26,522 nt of DNA from Caldifarciminota bacterium (GCA_030671005.1 DAOVAN010000004.1:1-26522); one strand, 5' to 3'. Positions 16,397 to 23,600 are shown, counted from the first letter of the stretch. Numbers and translations are program-made. Notes: generated by a model not told the origin, from the sequence alone.

Positions 16397-17077
16397 TTGA
16401 AAATCAAAGACTGGCCTGCAGGCGATCGGCCACGCGAGAAGTTCTACGAAAAGGGTAGCTACGGACTAACCGACACCGAGCTACTGGCCATCGTGATCGG
16501 CAAGGGGCTGAAGAACAAGACAGCCCTGGACCTGGCCAAAGAAATAGTGAATCGGACAGGGGACTTAAGAAAACTGAGTCAGAAATCCGTGGGTGAAATT
16601 GAGAGATTAGGAATTGCCGGGTTAGGCAGGGTGAAAATAATATCGATACTTGCTGCGCTCGAGGCAGGCCGACGATCATTGTCCAACAGGACTGGTAAAA
16701 AGATCAAATTCCAAAACCCGGAAGCCATCTACAAATACTACTATCCGCTGATTGGAGGCCTTAAACATGAGGTCTTCAAGGTTGTCGCGGTTGATGGAAG
16801 AAATACCTTCATCAATGAACACACAATTTCGAAGGGCATCAAGGACGCCAGTCTTGTTCACCCGCGTGAAGTATTCCAATTCGCCCTCAACGAGGATGCG
16901 AGTGCAATCTTCCTCATCCATAATCATCCCAGCGGCATACTCAAGCCATCGGAAGATGATTTAAAGATAACCGAAAGGCTACGCGGCGCCGGTGATCTTA
17001 TGGGTGTACAGGTAATTGATCACGTAATAATCTGCGAACAGGGTTATTACTCCTTCTCCCAGCACCATCTGTTGTAG
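16397..17077 (+). CDS. radC: RadC/JAB-domain DNA repair-like protein
   Basis: A 226-residue RadC-family protein: an N-terminal helix-hairpin-helix region (IKDWPAGDRPREKFYEKGSYGLTDTELLAIVIGKG ... IERLGIAGLGRVKIISILAALEAGRR), then the JAMM metalloprotease-like domain with H175-N-H177-PSG-x4-S-x2-D188. All expected metal ligands are present. The biochemical role of RadC is unresolved; a link to DNA repair is historical. The start is TTG, immediately after the hppA TAG with no intervening base, so expression depends on readout from hppA. It is the last gene of the nadE-hppA-radC operon. Confidence 0.92.
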   Translation: MKIKDWPAGDRPREKFYEKGSYGLTDTELLAIVIGKGLKNKTALDLAKEIVNRTGDLRKLSQKSVGEIERLGIAGLGRVKIISILAALEAGRRSLSNRTGKKIKFQNPEAIYKYYYPLIGGLKHEVFKVVAVDGRNTFINEHTISKGIKDASLVHPREVFQFALNEDASAIFLIHNHPSGILKPSEDDLKITERLRGAGDLMGVQVIDHVIICEQGYYSFSQHHLL

Positions 17078-17120
17078 AACAAAAAAGCCGAATCAGCGCT
17101 CCAACACCTCTGGAATCAAT

Positions 17121-17327
17121 GGGGACAGGCATACACTTTTACACTTTTGGATACACAGGGAAGGACAGTCCTTCTGAGATATCTCTGTAGTCTTGTGTTT
17201 TCATCAAAGTCCCGCCGACGAGGATCTCCGCAGAGTCGCGTGAATTCTACGAGAGTCAACGGACTTCGCCAGATGCGGGATGATAGATGTGCGAAGCACA
17301 AAAGTGTAAAAGTGTATGCCTGTCCCC
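17121..17327. repeat. 207-bp element with the same 28-bp terminal inverted repeats
   Basis: The ends 17121-17148 and 17300-17327 are perfect inverted repeats, identical to those of the 8661-8774 element. The flanking interior is also similar (GATATC.CTG near the left, GATGTGCG before the right end). Between these lies about 95 bp absent from the shorter copy, including ACGAGGATCTCCGCAGAGTC (17218-17237), which matches the reverse complement of the 10136-10185 region. It fills most of the 296-bp gap between convergent radC and pfkA. No ORF of note. Confidence 0.9.
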
Positions 17328-17373
17328 AGTTTCTGTGTTTTAAGGTCTGGAGTTTCTCTCTGTATATTCTGTG

Positions 17374-18345
17374 CTATGTAGCCAGAATCTCAATTATCTT
17401 GTATATCGCGGGATCGATCTTCTTTTTCTTCTTGTATGTGTCTTCAAAGGGTGTAAAGACAATCTTCTTGTCTACCTCCCCCACCATGCAGCCTTTAATC
17501 CCCTTCTGCACTGCCTCAACCGCTGCAAAGCCCAGCTTGGAGGCAAGAATACGGTCATTCGCAGTCGGCGATCCGCCACGCTGTATATAACCCAAGACCG
17601 CGACTCGGTAATCCTCCTTGATACAATCCTTAACCTTTTCCGCAATGGTAAAGGCATTACCGGCCTCGTCACCTTCTGAGACAATGATGATATTCGACTT
17701 CTTTCCTTTTCTTGTACTCTCGTTGATCTTATTGGCCAACGCATTAACATCAGTCGGTGTTTCGGGAATCAGGACGTCCTCAGCACCGCCTGCCAGACCA
17801 ACTGCCAGACCAATGAAACCTGAGAAGCGCCCCATCACCTCTACAAAGAAAAGCCTCTCCAGAGATGCTGCCGTATCCCTTATTCGATCAATTGCCTCCA
17901 AGGCGTTGTTGATTGCGGTATCAAAGCCAATGGTGAAGTCGGTGCCGTATAGATCATTGTCGATTGTGCCCGGCAGGCCGAGCACATTTACATCATGCTC
18001 TTCAGAGAACTGCTTGGCGCCGCGCATTGTCCCATCACCGCCGATCACGATGAGCACATCGATTCCGCGTTCTACGAGTACTTTCTTTGCCTTATCCATA
18101 CCTTCGGCCGTCTCGAAATCGCTCGACCGCGCAGTACCCAGTATGGTACCACCCCGTTGAATTATATTAGCTACCGAACTGCGATCCAATTCCTCGATGT
18201 TGTTAAACACCAAACCGTTGTAGCCATCTCTCACGCCCGACACTGCAAATCCGAAGTGTAGTGAAGTTCGTACTACAGCCCTAATCGCCGCATTCATCCC
18301 CGGAGCATCACCACCGCTCGTCAACACTGCGATTTTTGTAGTCAT
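17374..18345 (-). CDS. pfkA: ATP-dependent 6-phosphofructokinase
   Basis: It phosphorylates fructose 6-phosphate to the 1,6-bisphosphate in glycolysis. The 323 residues match the usual 320. The start is typical (TTKIAVLTSGGDAPGMNAAIRA). GGDGT (102-106) carries glycine where PPi-dependent enzymes have aspartate, and PGTIDND (125-131) has Gly rather than Lys before TIDND, so ATP is the likely donor despite the membrane pyrophosphatase nearby. Other motifs are EVMGRFSGFIGLAVGLAGGAEDVLIPE and LGYIQRGGSPTANDRILASKLG. Its ATG lies 7 nt after a TATAAT box, so the mRNA should be leaderless. Confidence 0.95.
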   Translation of the reverse strand: MTTKIAVLTSGGDAPGMNAAIRAVVRTSLHFGFAVSGVRDGYNGLVFNNIEELDRSSVANIIQRGGTILGTARSSDFETAEGMDKAKKVLVERGIDVLIVIGGDGTMRGAKQFSEEHDVNVLGLPGTIDNDLYGTDFTIGFDTAINNALEAIDRIRDTAASLERLFFVEVMGRFSGFIGLAVGLAGGAEDVLIPETPTDVNALANKINESTRKGKKSNIIIVSEGDEAGNAFTIAEKVKDCIKEDYRVAVLGYIQRGGSPTANDRILASKLGFAAVEAVQKGIKGCMVGEVDKKIVFTPFEDTYKKKKKIDPAIYKIIEILAT

Positions 18346-18352
18346 TAACGTT

Positions 18353-18380
18353 ATTATAATAATTTATTCAATCGTGTCAA
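18353..18380 (-). promoter_or_regulatory. Sigma-70 promoter of pfkA, apparently leaderless
   Basis: Minus strand: TTGACA (18375-18380), a 16-nt AT-rich spacer and TATAAT (18353-18358). The pfkA ATG starts 7 nt after the -10 box. Confidence 0.85.
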
Positions 18381-18436
18381 CTTTGTGCAATAAATGATGA
18401 TGACGCGCCAACCCTTGAAAATACGTCAATTGGGGC

Positions 18437-18490
18437 TTGACAAACTCCGAATTACGCGTAAAATAGCTATAGTGATGAACAAAAGGAGGT
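18437..18490 (+). promoter_or_regulatory. Promoter and Shine-Dalgarno of the HU gene
   Basis: TTGACA (18437-18442), a 16-nt spacer and TAAAAT (18459-18464), then AAAGGAGGTG (about 18481-18490) 8 nt before the ATG at 18499. A full Shine-Dalgarno fits a highly expressed gene. Confidence 0.8.
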
Positions 18491-18498
18491 GAAAAGCT

Positions 18499-18771
18499 AT
18501 GACGAAAGCAGAACTGATTGAAAAAATGGCAGTAAGAGCGAAGATATCTAAACGTGCTGCTGGTATTGCCTTGAATACTTTTGTCGAATCGGTTACCAAT
18601 GCTTTGGTAAGTGGTGACAAAGTAGCATTAGTGGGTTTCGGAACATTCTCAGTTTCTCAGAGAAAGGCAAGAACCGCCCGCAATCCTCGCACAGGTGAGC
18701 CGATCCAGGTACCGGCAAAAAGGGCTCCAAAGTTCAAGGCGGGACGTGATCTCAAAAACTCCGTAAAATAG
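18499..18771 (+). CDS. HU-family DNA-binding protein
   Basis: A 90-residue nucleoid protein that bends and compacts DNA as a dimer. The sequence is the standard HU fold: helical dimerisation region (MTKAELIEKMAVRAKISKRAAGIALNTFVESVTNAL), GDKVALVGFGTFSVSQRKARTARNPRTGEPIQVPAKRAPKFKAGRDLKNSV, with the intercalating proline arm in RNPRTGEPI. It is a single-gene unit with a canonical promoter, Shine-Dalgarno and terminator. HU versus IHF subunit cannot be told with certainty, but the sequence reads as HU. Confidence 0.95.
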   Translation: MTKAELIEKMAVRAKISKRAAGIALNTFVESVTNALVSGDKVALVGFGTFSVSQRKARTARNPRTGEPIQVPAKRAPKFKAGRDLKNSVK

Positions 18772-18783
18772 GGACAAAATGTC

Positions 18784-18814
18784 AAAAAAGGGATGGTTTT
18801 ACCATCCCTTTTTT
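18784..18814 (+). terminator. Rho-independent terminator of the HU gene
   Basis: Stem GGGATGGT (18790-18797), loop TTT, ACCATCCC (18801-18808) followed by TTTTTT (18809-18814). The matching A-run at 18784-18789 lets it also work for ubiA transcription from the other side. Confidence 0.95.
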
Positions 18815-18900
18815 GTTATCCTTCACGCCATTGGTATCAATAACGATTGCACTCACAGCAGTAAATCGGGCCGAAAGAAAGTAGACAAGATCCCCAAAGC

Positions 18901-19833
18901 TCATCCCCCAGCCAGGGTCGGATAGGTCATGCCAAATCGTTGCCTGTAGTAAATCCTCATCGCGACCAAGACGACGAGTAAGACCAGAAAATAAATCGGA
19001 TACAAAACGGCGGTAATCAGAGTAAACAACAAACCGGGCAATCTAAATGAGGCGATTGTCGCTTTTCGGTTTACTCTATTGTTTATTAGAATATAGACTG
19101 ACGTGTAAACAAATAATGGAAAAGAAGCTGCCGCCGGGATCAAACAGATATAGTCGCGCTGAATGTATGCAGAAATAATCGCCGCCGCCATGATAATCGT
19201 AGAGACAACATGAGCAACATTTGCCCCCAAGAAAACGCCGGTCGTGATCTCGTTCGCTTTGCGGTCACCTTCAATATCGACAATTGTAGTATTAACAAAA
19301 ACAGCACTTATGCTGAGAAAATATGGCAAGAATCGACCAAACATTGCCGGGTCAAATTCCCTGAGCAGCAACCAACCAATCGCAAAGTTGATCATGCCGT
19401 AGCCGATACCATTGGCAAGAGTGTCCAGAATCGGCTTCCCCTTCAGCTTAATAGGAGACAAGGAATACATGACGCCCAGTAGTATCGATATTAATATGAA
19501 CAGCAAAAAGACCCCACCGAACTGCAGAGACAGTAAGCATGCCACCAACCACAGCACCGCCATCTCAACGTAAGCTGCGGTTTTGGGCACATAGCCTGCA
19601 GACAGGAGGAAGAGTTTCTTATTCGCACGGTCAGTCTCGATGTCCATTATCTGATTCAGAATATAGACACCACCCATGACACAGGTGTAGATCACTAATC
19701 CTAGAATAATCTCAATTGTGAATCTGCCCTGCCTGGTAGCCAGATAAGCACCAATCAGGAGAAAATTCCATGATGGTATGACAATCAGTGGTCTTAATAT
19801 AAAAATATAGTCAAAGGGATTGAATCTTGGCAC
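18901..19833 (-). CDS. UbiA-family prenyltransferase
   Basis: A 310-residue membrane enzyme with about nine helices that transfers a prenyl chain to an aromatic or other acceptor. Both Mg2+-diphosphate motifs are present: N60-QIM-D64-IET-D68 and D186-IEG-D190. Possible products include menaquinone-type quinones, archaeal-like ether lipids or heme O; the acceptor cannot be inferred, and no quinone genes are nearby. The start is GTG, 4 nt after the rpmB stop, with no clear Shine-Dalgarno, so it is likely translated from the rpmB message. Confidence 0.88.
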   Translation of the reverse strand: MPRFNPFDYIFILRPLIVIPSWNFLLIGAYLATRQGRFTIEIILGLVIYTCVMGGVYILNQIMDIETDRANKKLFLLSAGYVPKTAAYVEMAVLWLVACLLSLQFGGVFLLFILISILLGVMYSLSPIKLKGKPILDTLANGIGYGMINFAIGWLLLREFDPAMFGRFLPYFLSISAVFVNTTIVDIEGDRKANEITTGVFLGANVAHVVSTIIMAAAIISAYIQRDYICLIPAAASFPLFVYTSVYILINNRVNRKATIASFRLPGLLFTLITAVLYPIYFLVLLVVLVAMRIYYRQRFGMTYPTLAGG

Positions 19834-19837
19834 TGGG

Positions 19838-20029
19838 TTACTGAATTTTCTTTACCTTGCCGGCATGCAAACACCTGGTGCAAACAAGTATTCTTTTTAT
19901 CTCACCGCCCATTTTTACTCTGACTCTCTGAAGATTAATGCGAAATCTTCTTTTTGAAACATTGTCTGCATGGCTAATGCTTGAGCCAACACGTACACCT
20001 CTGCCGCATATCGTACATCTCCTTGCCAT
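19838..20029 (-). CDS. rpmB: 50S ribosomal protein L28, zinc-binding form
   Basis: A 63-residue L28 of the large ribosomal subunit. It is the C+ form: C5-TI-C8 and C50-TR-C53 can bind zinc. Typical L28 features are GRGVRVGSSISHADNVSKRRFRINLQ and the C-terminal KRILVCTRCLHAG. The start ATG follows AAAGGAGA at the usual spacing. It heads an rpmB-ubiA transcript. Confidence 0.95.
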   Translation of the reverse strand: MARRCTICGRGVRVGSSISHADNVSKRRFRINLQRVRVKMGGEIKRILVCTRCLHAGKVKKIQ

Positions 20030-20046
20030 AAGTCTCCTTTCACTCT

Positions 20047-20074
20047 ATTATATCAAAATGACGGCCAAAGTCAA
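20047..20074 (-). promoter_or_regulatory. Sigma-70 promoter of rpmB
   Basis: Minus strand: TTGACT (20069-20074), a 16-nt spacer and TATAAT (20047-20052). The short leader contains AAAGGAGA just before the ATG at 20029. Confidence 0.85.
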
Positions 20075-20108
20075 CGATACAATGCATGGAACGCTTTAAC
20101 GGCCGTGA

Positions 20109-20136
20109 TTGACACCCTTTGCTTATTTCATATAAT
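20109..20136 (+). promoter_or_regulatory. Sigma-70 promoter of yggS, apparently leaderless
   Basis: TTGACA (20109-20114), a 16-nt spacer and TATAAT (20131-20136), both perfect. The GTG start of yggS begins after only 5 nt, at the expected transcription start. Confidence 0.9.
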
Positions 20137-20141
20137 TACAC

Positions 20142-20819
20142 GTGACGATCCAAGAAAACATCGAAAGACTCAGAGCACGGGTAGATGAGGTGGCTGTTCG
20201 GGCAGATCGAAATCCCGATGAAATAACAATCGTTGCAGTAGCCAAGACCATTAGCACCGCAAGGATCGAAGAGGCAATCGCCTGTGGAATAAGGATCATC
20301 GGAGAAAATAGAGTCCAGGAGATGCGCCAGAAGTACACAATCATCGGTGACAAAATCGATTGGCACATGGTTGGTCACCTTCAAACCAACAAAGTAAAGG
20401 ATGCGGTGAGGGTTTTCCAAATGATCCAGAGTCTTGATTCCTTAAGGCTCGCCCAAGAAATCGAGAAGAGAGCTACCAAGCAGATAGATTGCCTCATTGA
20501 AGTCAATACCTCAAAGGAAGCGTCAAAATTCGGCCTTGCACCCAATGAGGTCTTTGACCTTTACGACAACATCAGGAAACTCAAGAAAGTAGATGTTCTC
20601 GGACTGATGACCATTGGTCCTGGCTGGGCAATTGATGATCCAGAAGCATCAAGGCCATGCTTCCGCATGCTACGCGATTTACGAGATGAATTGTCTCAGG
20701 AATGTGATCGCCCATTTCCTGTCCTTTCCATGGGCATGACTTCTGATTTTGAGGTGGCCATCGAAGAAGGTTCCAACATGATTCGCATCGGTACTGCAAT
20801 ATTCGGGCCAAGAAGATAA
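20142..20819 (+). CDS. yggS: YggS/PROSC-type pyridoxal-phosphate homeostasis protein
   Basis: A 225-residue alanine-racemase-N-fold PLP-binding protein that buffers vitamin B6. The PLP lysine is K35 in ITIVAVAKT. Other family segments are IIGENRVQEMRQKY, DWHMVGHLQTNKVKDAV, LIEVNTSKEASKFGL, VLGLMTIGP, LSMGMTSDFEVAIEEGSNMIRIGTAIFGPR. The GTG start at 20142 gives the normal family N-terminus and lies 5 nt after the -10 box. The stop is separated by one nucleotide from the nucleoside kinase start, so the pair forms an operon. Confidence 0.95.
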   Translation: MTIQENIERLRARVDEVAVRADRNPDEITIVAVAKTISTARIEEAIACGIRIIGENRVQEMRQKYTIIGDKIDWHMVGHLQTNKVKDAVRVFQMIQSLDSLRLAQEIEKRATKQIDCLIEVNTSKEASKFGLAPNEVFDLYDNIRKLKKVDVLGLMTIGPGWAIDDPEASRPCFRMLRDLRDELSQECDRPFPVLSMGMTSDFEVAIEEGSNMIRIGTAIFGPRR

Positions 20820-20820
20820 C

Positions 20821-22308
20821 GTGTTGCCAAAAAAAACAAGAACCCGTGATGATTTGCACAAATTGAATGAATGGCGGCGTTATCAGTCAACACTGTCGCT
20901 CATTCTTTGTGTTGCGGCGAAGAAATTATTCCCAAAATCGAGACTGCGCATAGAGCATTCTATGAGCAAGGGATTTTACTGCACTCTTGAAGAGCAGCTG
21001 ACGGCTAAATATGTCAAGAACATCGAAACCCTAATGAAAAAGCTGATCAACGACGATCTACCAATTCAACGCGCTAATTTTCCTATCAAGAAAGCAATCT
21101 ATCTATTCAAGAATCTCAACATGCTCGATAAGGTCAGGCTTCTCAAAAACATACGCAAGCAGAACATCACGGTATATTCTCTGCTCGATCTTTATGACAT
21201 GTACGCCATCCCGCCCTTCGATTCCACATCACAGACACCCATCTTCTACTTGAAGAACTTCCCTCCGGGATTCATAATGGTCTTCCCCACCTGGCAGGAC
21301 CTTTCAATACTGCCCGAATTCCTTCCACAACCCAGTCTCACCCGCATTTTCAATGAATACGTGGAATGGGCCAAGATCTTGGGCATCACCCAGGTAGGAC
21401 CTCTGAACCAGGCAATCACGCAGGAGAAAGGTCCTGAAATAATCAAGGTTGTCGAGGCTTTACATGAGAAGAAGATTGTTTATATCGCCGATCGTATCGT
21501 CAAAGAAAAAAGCAAAATTATACTCATCGCCGGACCCAGCAGTGCGGGCAAAACTACTTTCACCAAACGTCTGGCAATACAACTCATCGTCAACGGCATT
21601 AAGCCGATCATCATTTCCACCGACGATTATTTTCTACCTCACAGCAGGACTCCTAAAGACGAATTCGGTAGGCTCGATTTTGAATCGATCGATGCGGTTG
21701 ATGTACCACTCCTCAATGAACATTTGCTTAAGATTATGGAGGGCAAAGAAGTAAAGATACCCAAATTCAATTTCATCACTGGGCGACGTAACAAGGGAGA
21801 AAGAATTCCTGCTCCATGTGATGGCGTGGTTTTACTCGAAGGGATACACTGCCTCAACGATGCGCTTACCCATAAAATCCCCAGGTCATTTAAATTCAAA
21901 ATCTACATCAGCGCCTTGACCCAACTCAATATCGACGATCACAACCGCATTTCCACAACCGACACACGCATGATCAGACGAATCGCGCGTGACACATATT
22001 TCCGGGGCTACCGTGTTCAGAAGGTATTACGGCTCTGGGGTTCGGTTCGAAGGGGCGAAGAGCAGAACATATACCCGTATCAGGCAGAGGCTGACGAGAT
22101 GTTCAATTCTGCGCTCATATATGAACCAGCCGTGCTCAAGCGATTCTGCGTGCCGATACTCAAACGAATAAAAAAAGAATCGTCAGAATACATTGAGGCG
22201 AAAAGAATTCTTGATTTTCTAAACCTATTCTATGGTCTTCCGGATCGGGATGTCCCATCGAATTCTATCCTGCGCGAATTCATAGGCGGCAGTTCATTCA
22301 TATACTGA
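20821..22308 (+). CDS. Uridine kinase-like nucleoside kinase with a SAD-like N-terminal region
   Basis: A 495-residue protein of the two-part nucleoside kinase group. The C-terminal half is a PRK/uridine-kinase P-loop domain: Walker A GPSSAGKTT (238-246), STDDYF (266-271), FDSIDAVDVPLL-like segment (286-299), VLLEGIHCLN, and RISTTDTRMIRRIARDTYFRGY. The N-terminal half (about 40-220) matches the threonyl-tRNA-synthetase second-additional-domain-like region of these proteins. The TGS domain that often precedes it is missing, which explains the length below the usual 550. The likely reaction is nucleoside + NTP to NMP. The GTG start is 1 nt after yggS and has no clear Shine-Dalgarno. Confidence 0.85.
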   Translation: MLPKKTRTRDDLHKLNEWRRYQSTLSLILCVAAKKLFPKSRLRIEHSMSKGFYCTLEEQLTAKYVKNIETLMKKLINDDLPIQRANFPIKKAIYLFKNLNMLDKVRLLKNIRKQNITVYSLLDLYDMYAIPPFDSTSQTPIFYLKNFPPGFIMVFPTWQDLSILPEFLPQPSLTRIFNEYVEWAKILGITQVGPLNQAITQEKGPEIIKVVEALHEKKIVYIADRIVKEKSKIILIAGPSSAGKTTFTKRLAIQLIVNGIKPIIISTDDYFLPHSRTPKDEFGRLDFESIDAVDVPLLNEHLLKIMEGKEVKIPKFNFITGRRNKGERIPAPCDGVVLLEGIHCLNDALTHKIPRSFKFKIYISALTQLNIDDHNRISTTDTRMIRRIARDTYFRGYRVQKVLRLWGSVRRGEEQNIYPYQAEADEMFNSALIYEPAVLKRFCVPILKRIKKESSEYIEAKRILDFLNLFYGLPDRDVPSNSILREFIGGSSFIY

Positions 22309-22312
22309 GAAC

Positions 22313-22352
22313 CCAAGAAAATAAAAATGGTTGAATAGTCGACCATTCTTGG
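22313..22352 (+). terminator. Possible hairpin after the nucleoside kinase gene
   Basis: Outer pair CCAAG/CTTGG (22313-22317, 22348-22352) and inner pair AATGGT/ACCATT (22326-22331, 22342-22347), with an internal bulge. There is no T-run after it. A weak transcript end is possible. Confidence 0.3.
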
Positions 22353-22363
22353 AGGCTGTTTCT

Positions 22364-22380
22364 TGCACAATTATTGTGCA
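22364..22380 (+). promoter_or_regulatory. NtrC-box-like palindrome (enhancer candidate)
   Basis: TGCACAATTATTGTGCA is a perfect 7-bp dyad with a 3-nt centre. The NtrC consensus TGCACC-N5-GGTGCA is matched except at the two innermost defined bases. A further half-site ATGTGCA (22394-22400) follows exactly 20 bp after TTGTGCA (22374-22380). It lies about 60-75 bp upstream of the -24 element, a normal place for an activator of sigma-54 promoters. Confidence 0.65.
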
Positions 22381-22438
22381 TTGAGTATGATTTATGTGCA
22401 GATGTATCACATTTCCGTCGAAATTGCATAGCTTTATG

Positions 22439-22455
22439 CTGGCACAGACATTGCA
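22439..22455 (+). promoter_or_regulatory. Sigma-54 promoter
   Basis: CTGGCACAGACATTGCA matches the -24/-12 consensus YTGGCACGRNNNTTGCW at all defined positions but one. The invariant GG (22441-22442) and GC (22453-22454) are separated by exactly 10 nt. Transcription should start near 22466. A TATAAT (22467-22472) lies there but has no -35 at a proper distance. Confidence 0.8.
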
Positions 22456-22512
22456 CTACTGTGGAGTATAATGTCTTTGAGAGACTTTACAAAGTTAGCG
22501 ACCATCACATGG

Positions 22513-22556
22513 GCTGCCGGCAGTAGCGCTCGATTCCAACGCATGCTGCCGGCAGC
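22513..22556 (+). repeat. Twin CTGCCGGCAG palindromes in the leader
   Basis: GCTGCCGGCAG (22513-22523) and CTGCCGGCAGC (22546-22556) form a perfect 11-bp inverted repeat around a 22-nt loop. Each arm is also a palindrome on its own, with centres 32 bp apart. In RNA it would be a strong stem ending 9 nt before AAGGAGG (22566-22572). In DNA it could be a double operator. Confidence 0.8.
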
Positions 22557-22577
22557 AATTATGCACAAGGAGGAACA

Positions 22578-23600
22578 ATGCAAAGCAACAGAACCAAGTG
22601 GCTTATCCTATGTTTAGTATGTTTCACGCCCTTGTTTACAGATGCGGCACAGTATGGCGTCTTACATCTTAAACCCGTCGGTGTAGCCTATCCAACAACT
22701 GAGGCGGTAGCAAGCATCTTGGTCAGTGAACTCATCAATCATGGCCATACCGTGCTTAGTCCTGATGCCATGGATGCCGCAATCGGCGACGTGCTAGAAT
22801 GTTATGAGAATGAATGCGCTGCAGAGGCAGGATTCAGGGCGAATGTTGAACATGTCATATACGGATCGATATCCCGGCTTGGCGACAAACACATCGTGCA
22901 ATTGTCCATCGTCAGTGTTCTAACCAAAGAAATCGTTTGGGCCGGCAGTCTCGCTGCAAAGACTGCTGAGGACCTTGATATCGTGGTGAAACGATTGGCA
23001 ATATCAATCTCGGAAGGAAAAAGTGCCGAAGAAACAATTGAGGTTGGAATGGTGACTGAAGAAGAAGGGAAAAGGCCTGTAAGAAGACGTGTGTTCCATA
23101 CTTTTGGGATCAATGCCGGTATGCTACAACCAGTGGCTGGTTATGGCGGATCCCGCACCTTGTATCATTTCGGCCTGCTCTATTGGTATGAGACTCCTCG
23201 CTTCGTAGCCGAAATATCGGGGTATGCAGCATTTCCAGGTGATTATTCGGACCCAGCCGACGGAGCAATTGAGACCGTTTTCCCAGAATTCTCATTACTG
23301 TACATGCTTAGCAAGAAAGAAATTTCACCCTATGTTGGTGGTGGAATTGGTTTCGGATGGCTCACCATAGACGATCCATTTCTGTATTCTGAAACCGCTT
23401 ATGGTGTAACCCTGAACGCTGGCGGTGGAATAGTATTCTTGAGAACCTATGATATTAGGCTAATACTCGATGCCCGCTACCGCGTCAATTTCGCAAACAT
23501 CAGTGGTATCAATGGTCCACATCATGGATTCAAGTTCTCGATTGGCTTCACCTACCGGCCAAAATTCAGCGGCTGCTTTGGCTGTGGCATAGCATACTGA
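22578..23600 (+). CDS. Secreted protein: TolB-N/CsgG-like domain plus outer-membrane beta-barrel
   Basis: A 340-residue protein I cannot name. Signal peptide 1-24 (K7, hydrophobic 8-20, cut near TDAA). Residues about 25-155 resemble the alpha/beta fold of FlgO/TolB-N/CsgG-type proteins (YGVLHLKPVGVAYPTTEAVASILVSELINHGHTVLSPDAMDAAIGD, then VEHVIYGSISRLGDKHIVQLSIVSVLTKEIVWAG), with a cysteine pair in ECYENECAAEAG. A linker rich in Glu/Arg leads to a beta-barrel-like region (about 170-340) with alternating aromatic strands, e.g. VFHTFGINAGML, ISPYVGGGIGFGWLTI, FKFSIGFTYRP. The strong Shine-Dalgarno AAGGAGG and the sigma-54 promoter show it is an inducible single gene. The domain assignments are by eye. 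Confidence 0.7.
   Translation: MQSNRTKWLILCLVCFTPLFTDAAQYGVLHLKPVGVAYPTTEAVASILVSELINHGHTVLSPDAMDAAIGDVLECYENECAAEAGFRANVEHVIYGSISRLGDKHIVQLSIVSVLTKEIVWAGSLAAKTAEDLDIVVKRLAISISEGKSAEETIEVGMVTEEEGKRPVRRRVFHTFGINAGMLQPVAGYGGSRTLYHFGLLYWYETPRFVAEISGYAAFPGDYSDPADGAIETVFPEFSLLYMLSKKEISPYVGGGIGFGWLTIDDPFLYSETAYGVTLNAGGGIVFLRTYDIRLILDARYRVNFANISGINGPHHGFKFSIGFTYRPKFSGCFGCGIAY

Noticed and set aside
22467..22472. TATAAT as a sigma-70 -10 box for the barrel gene
   Set aside because: No TTGACA-like hexamer lies 15-18 nt upstream; the TTGCAC there is only 10 nt away and belongs to the sigma-54 -12 element.
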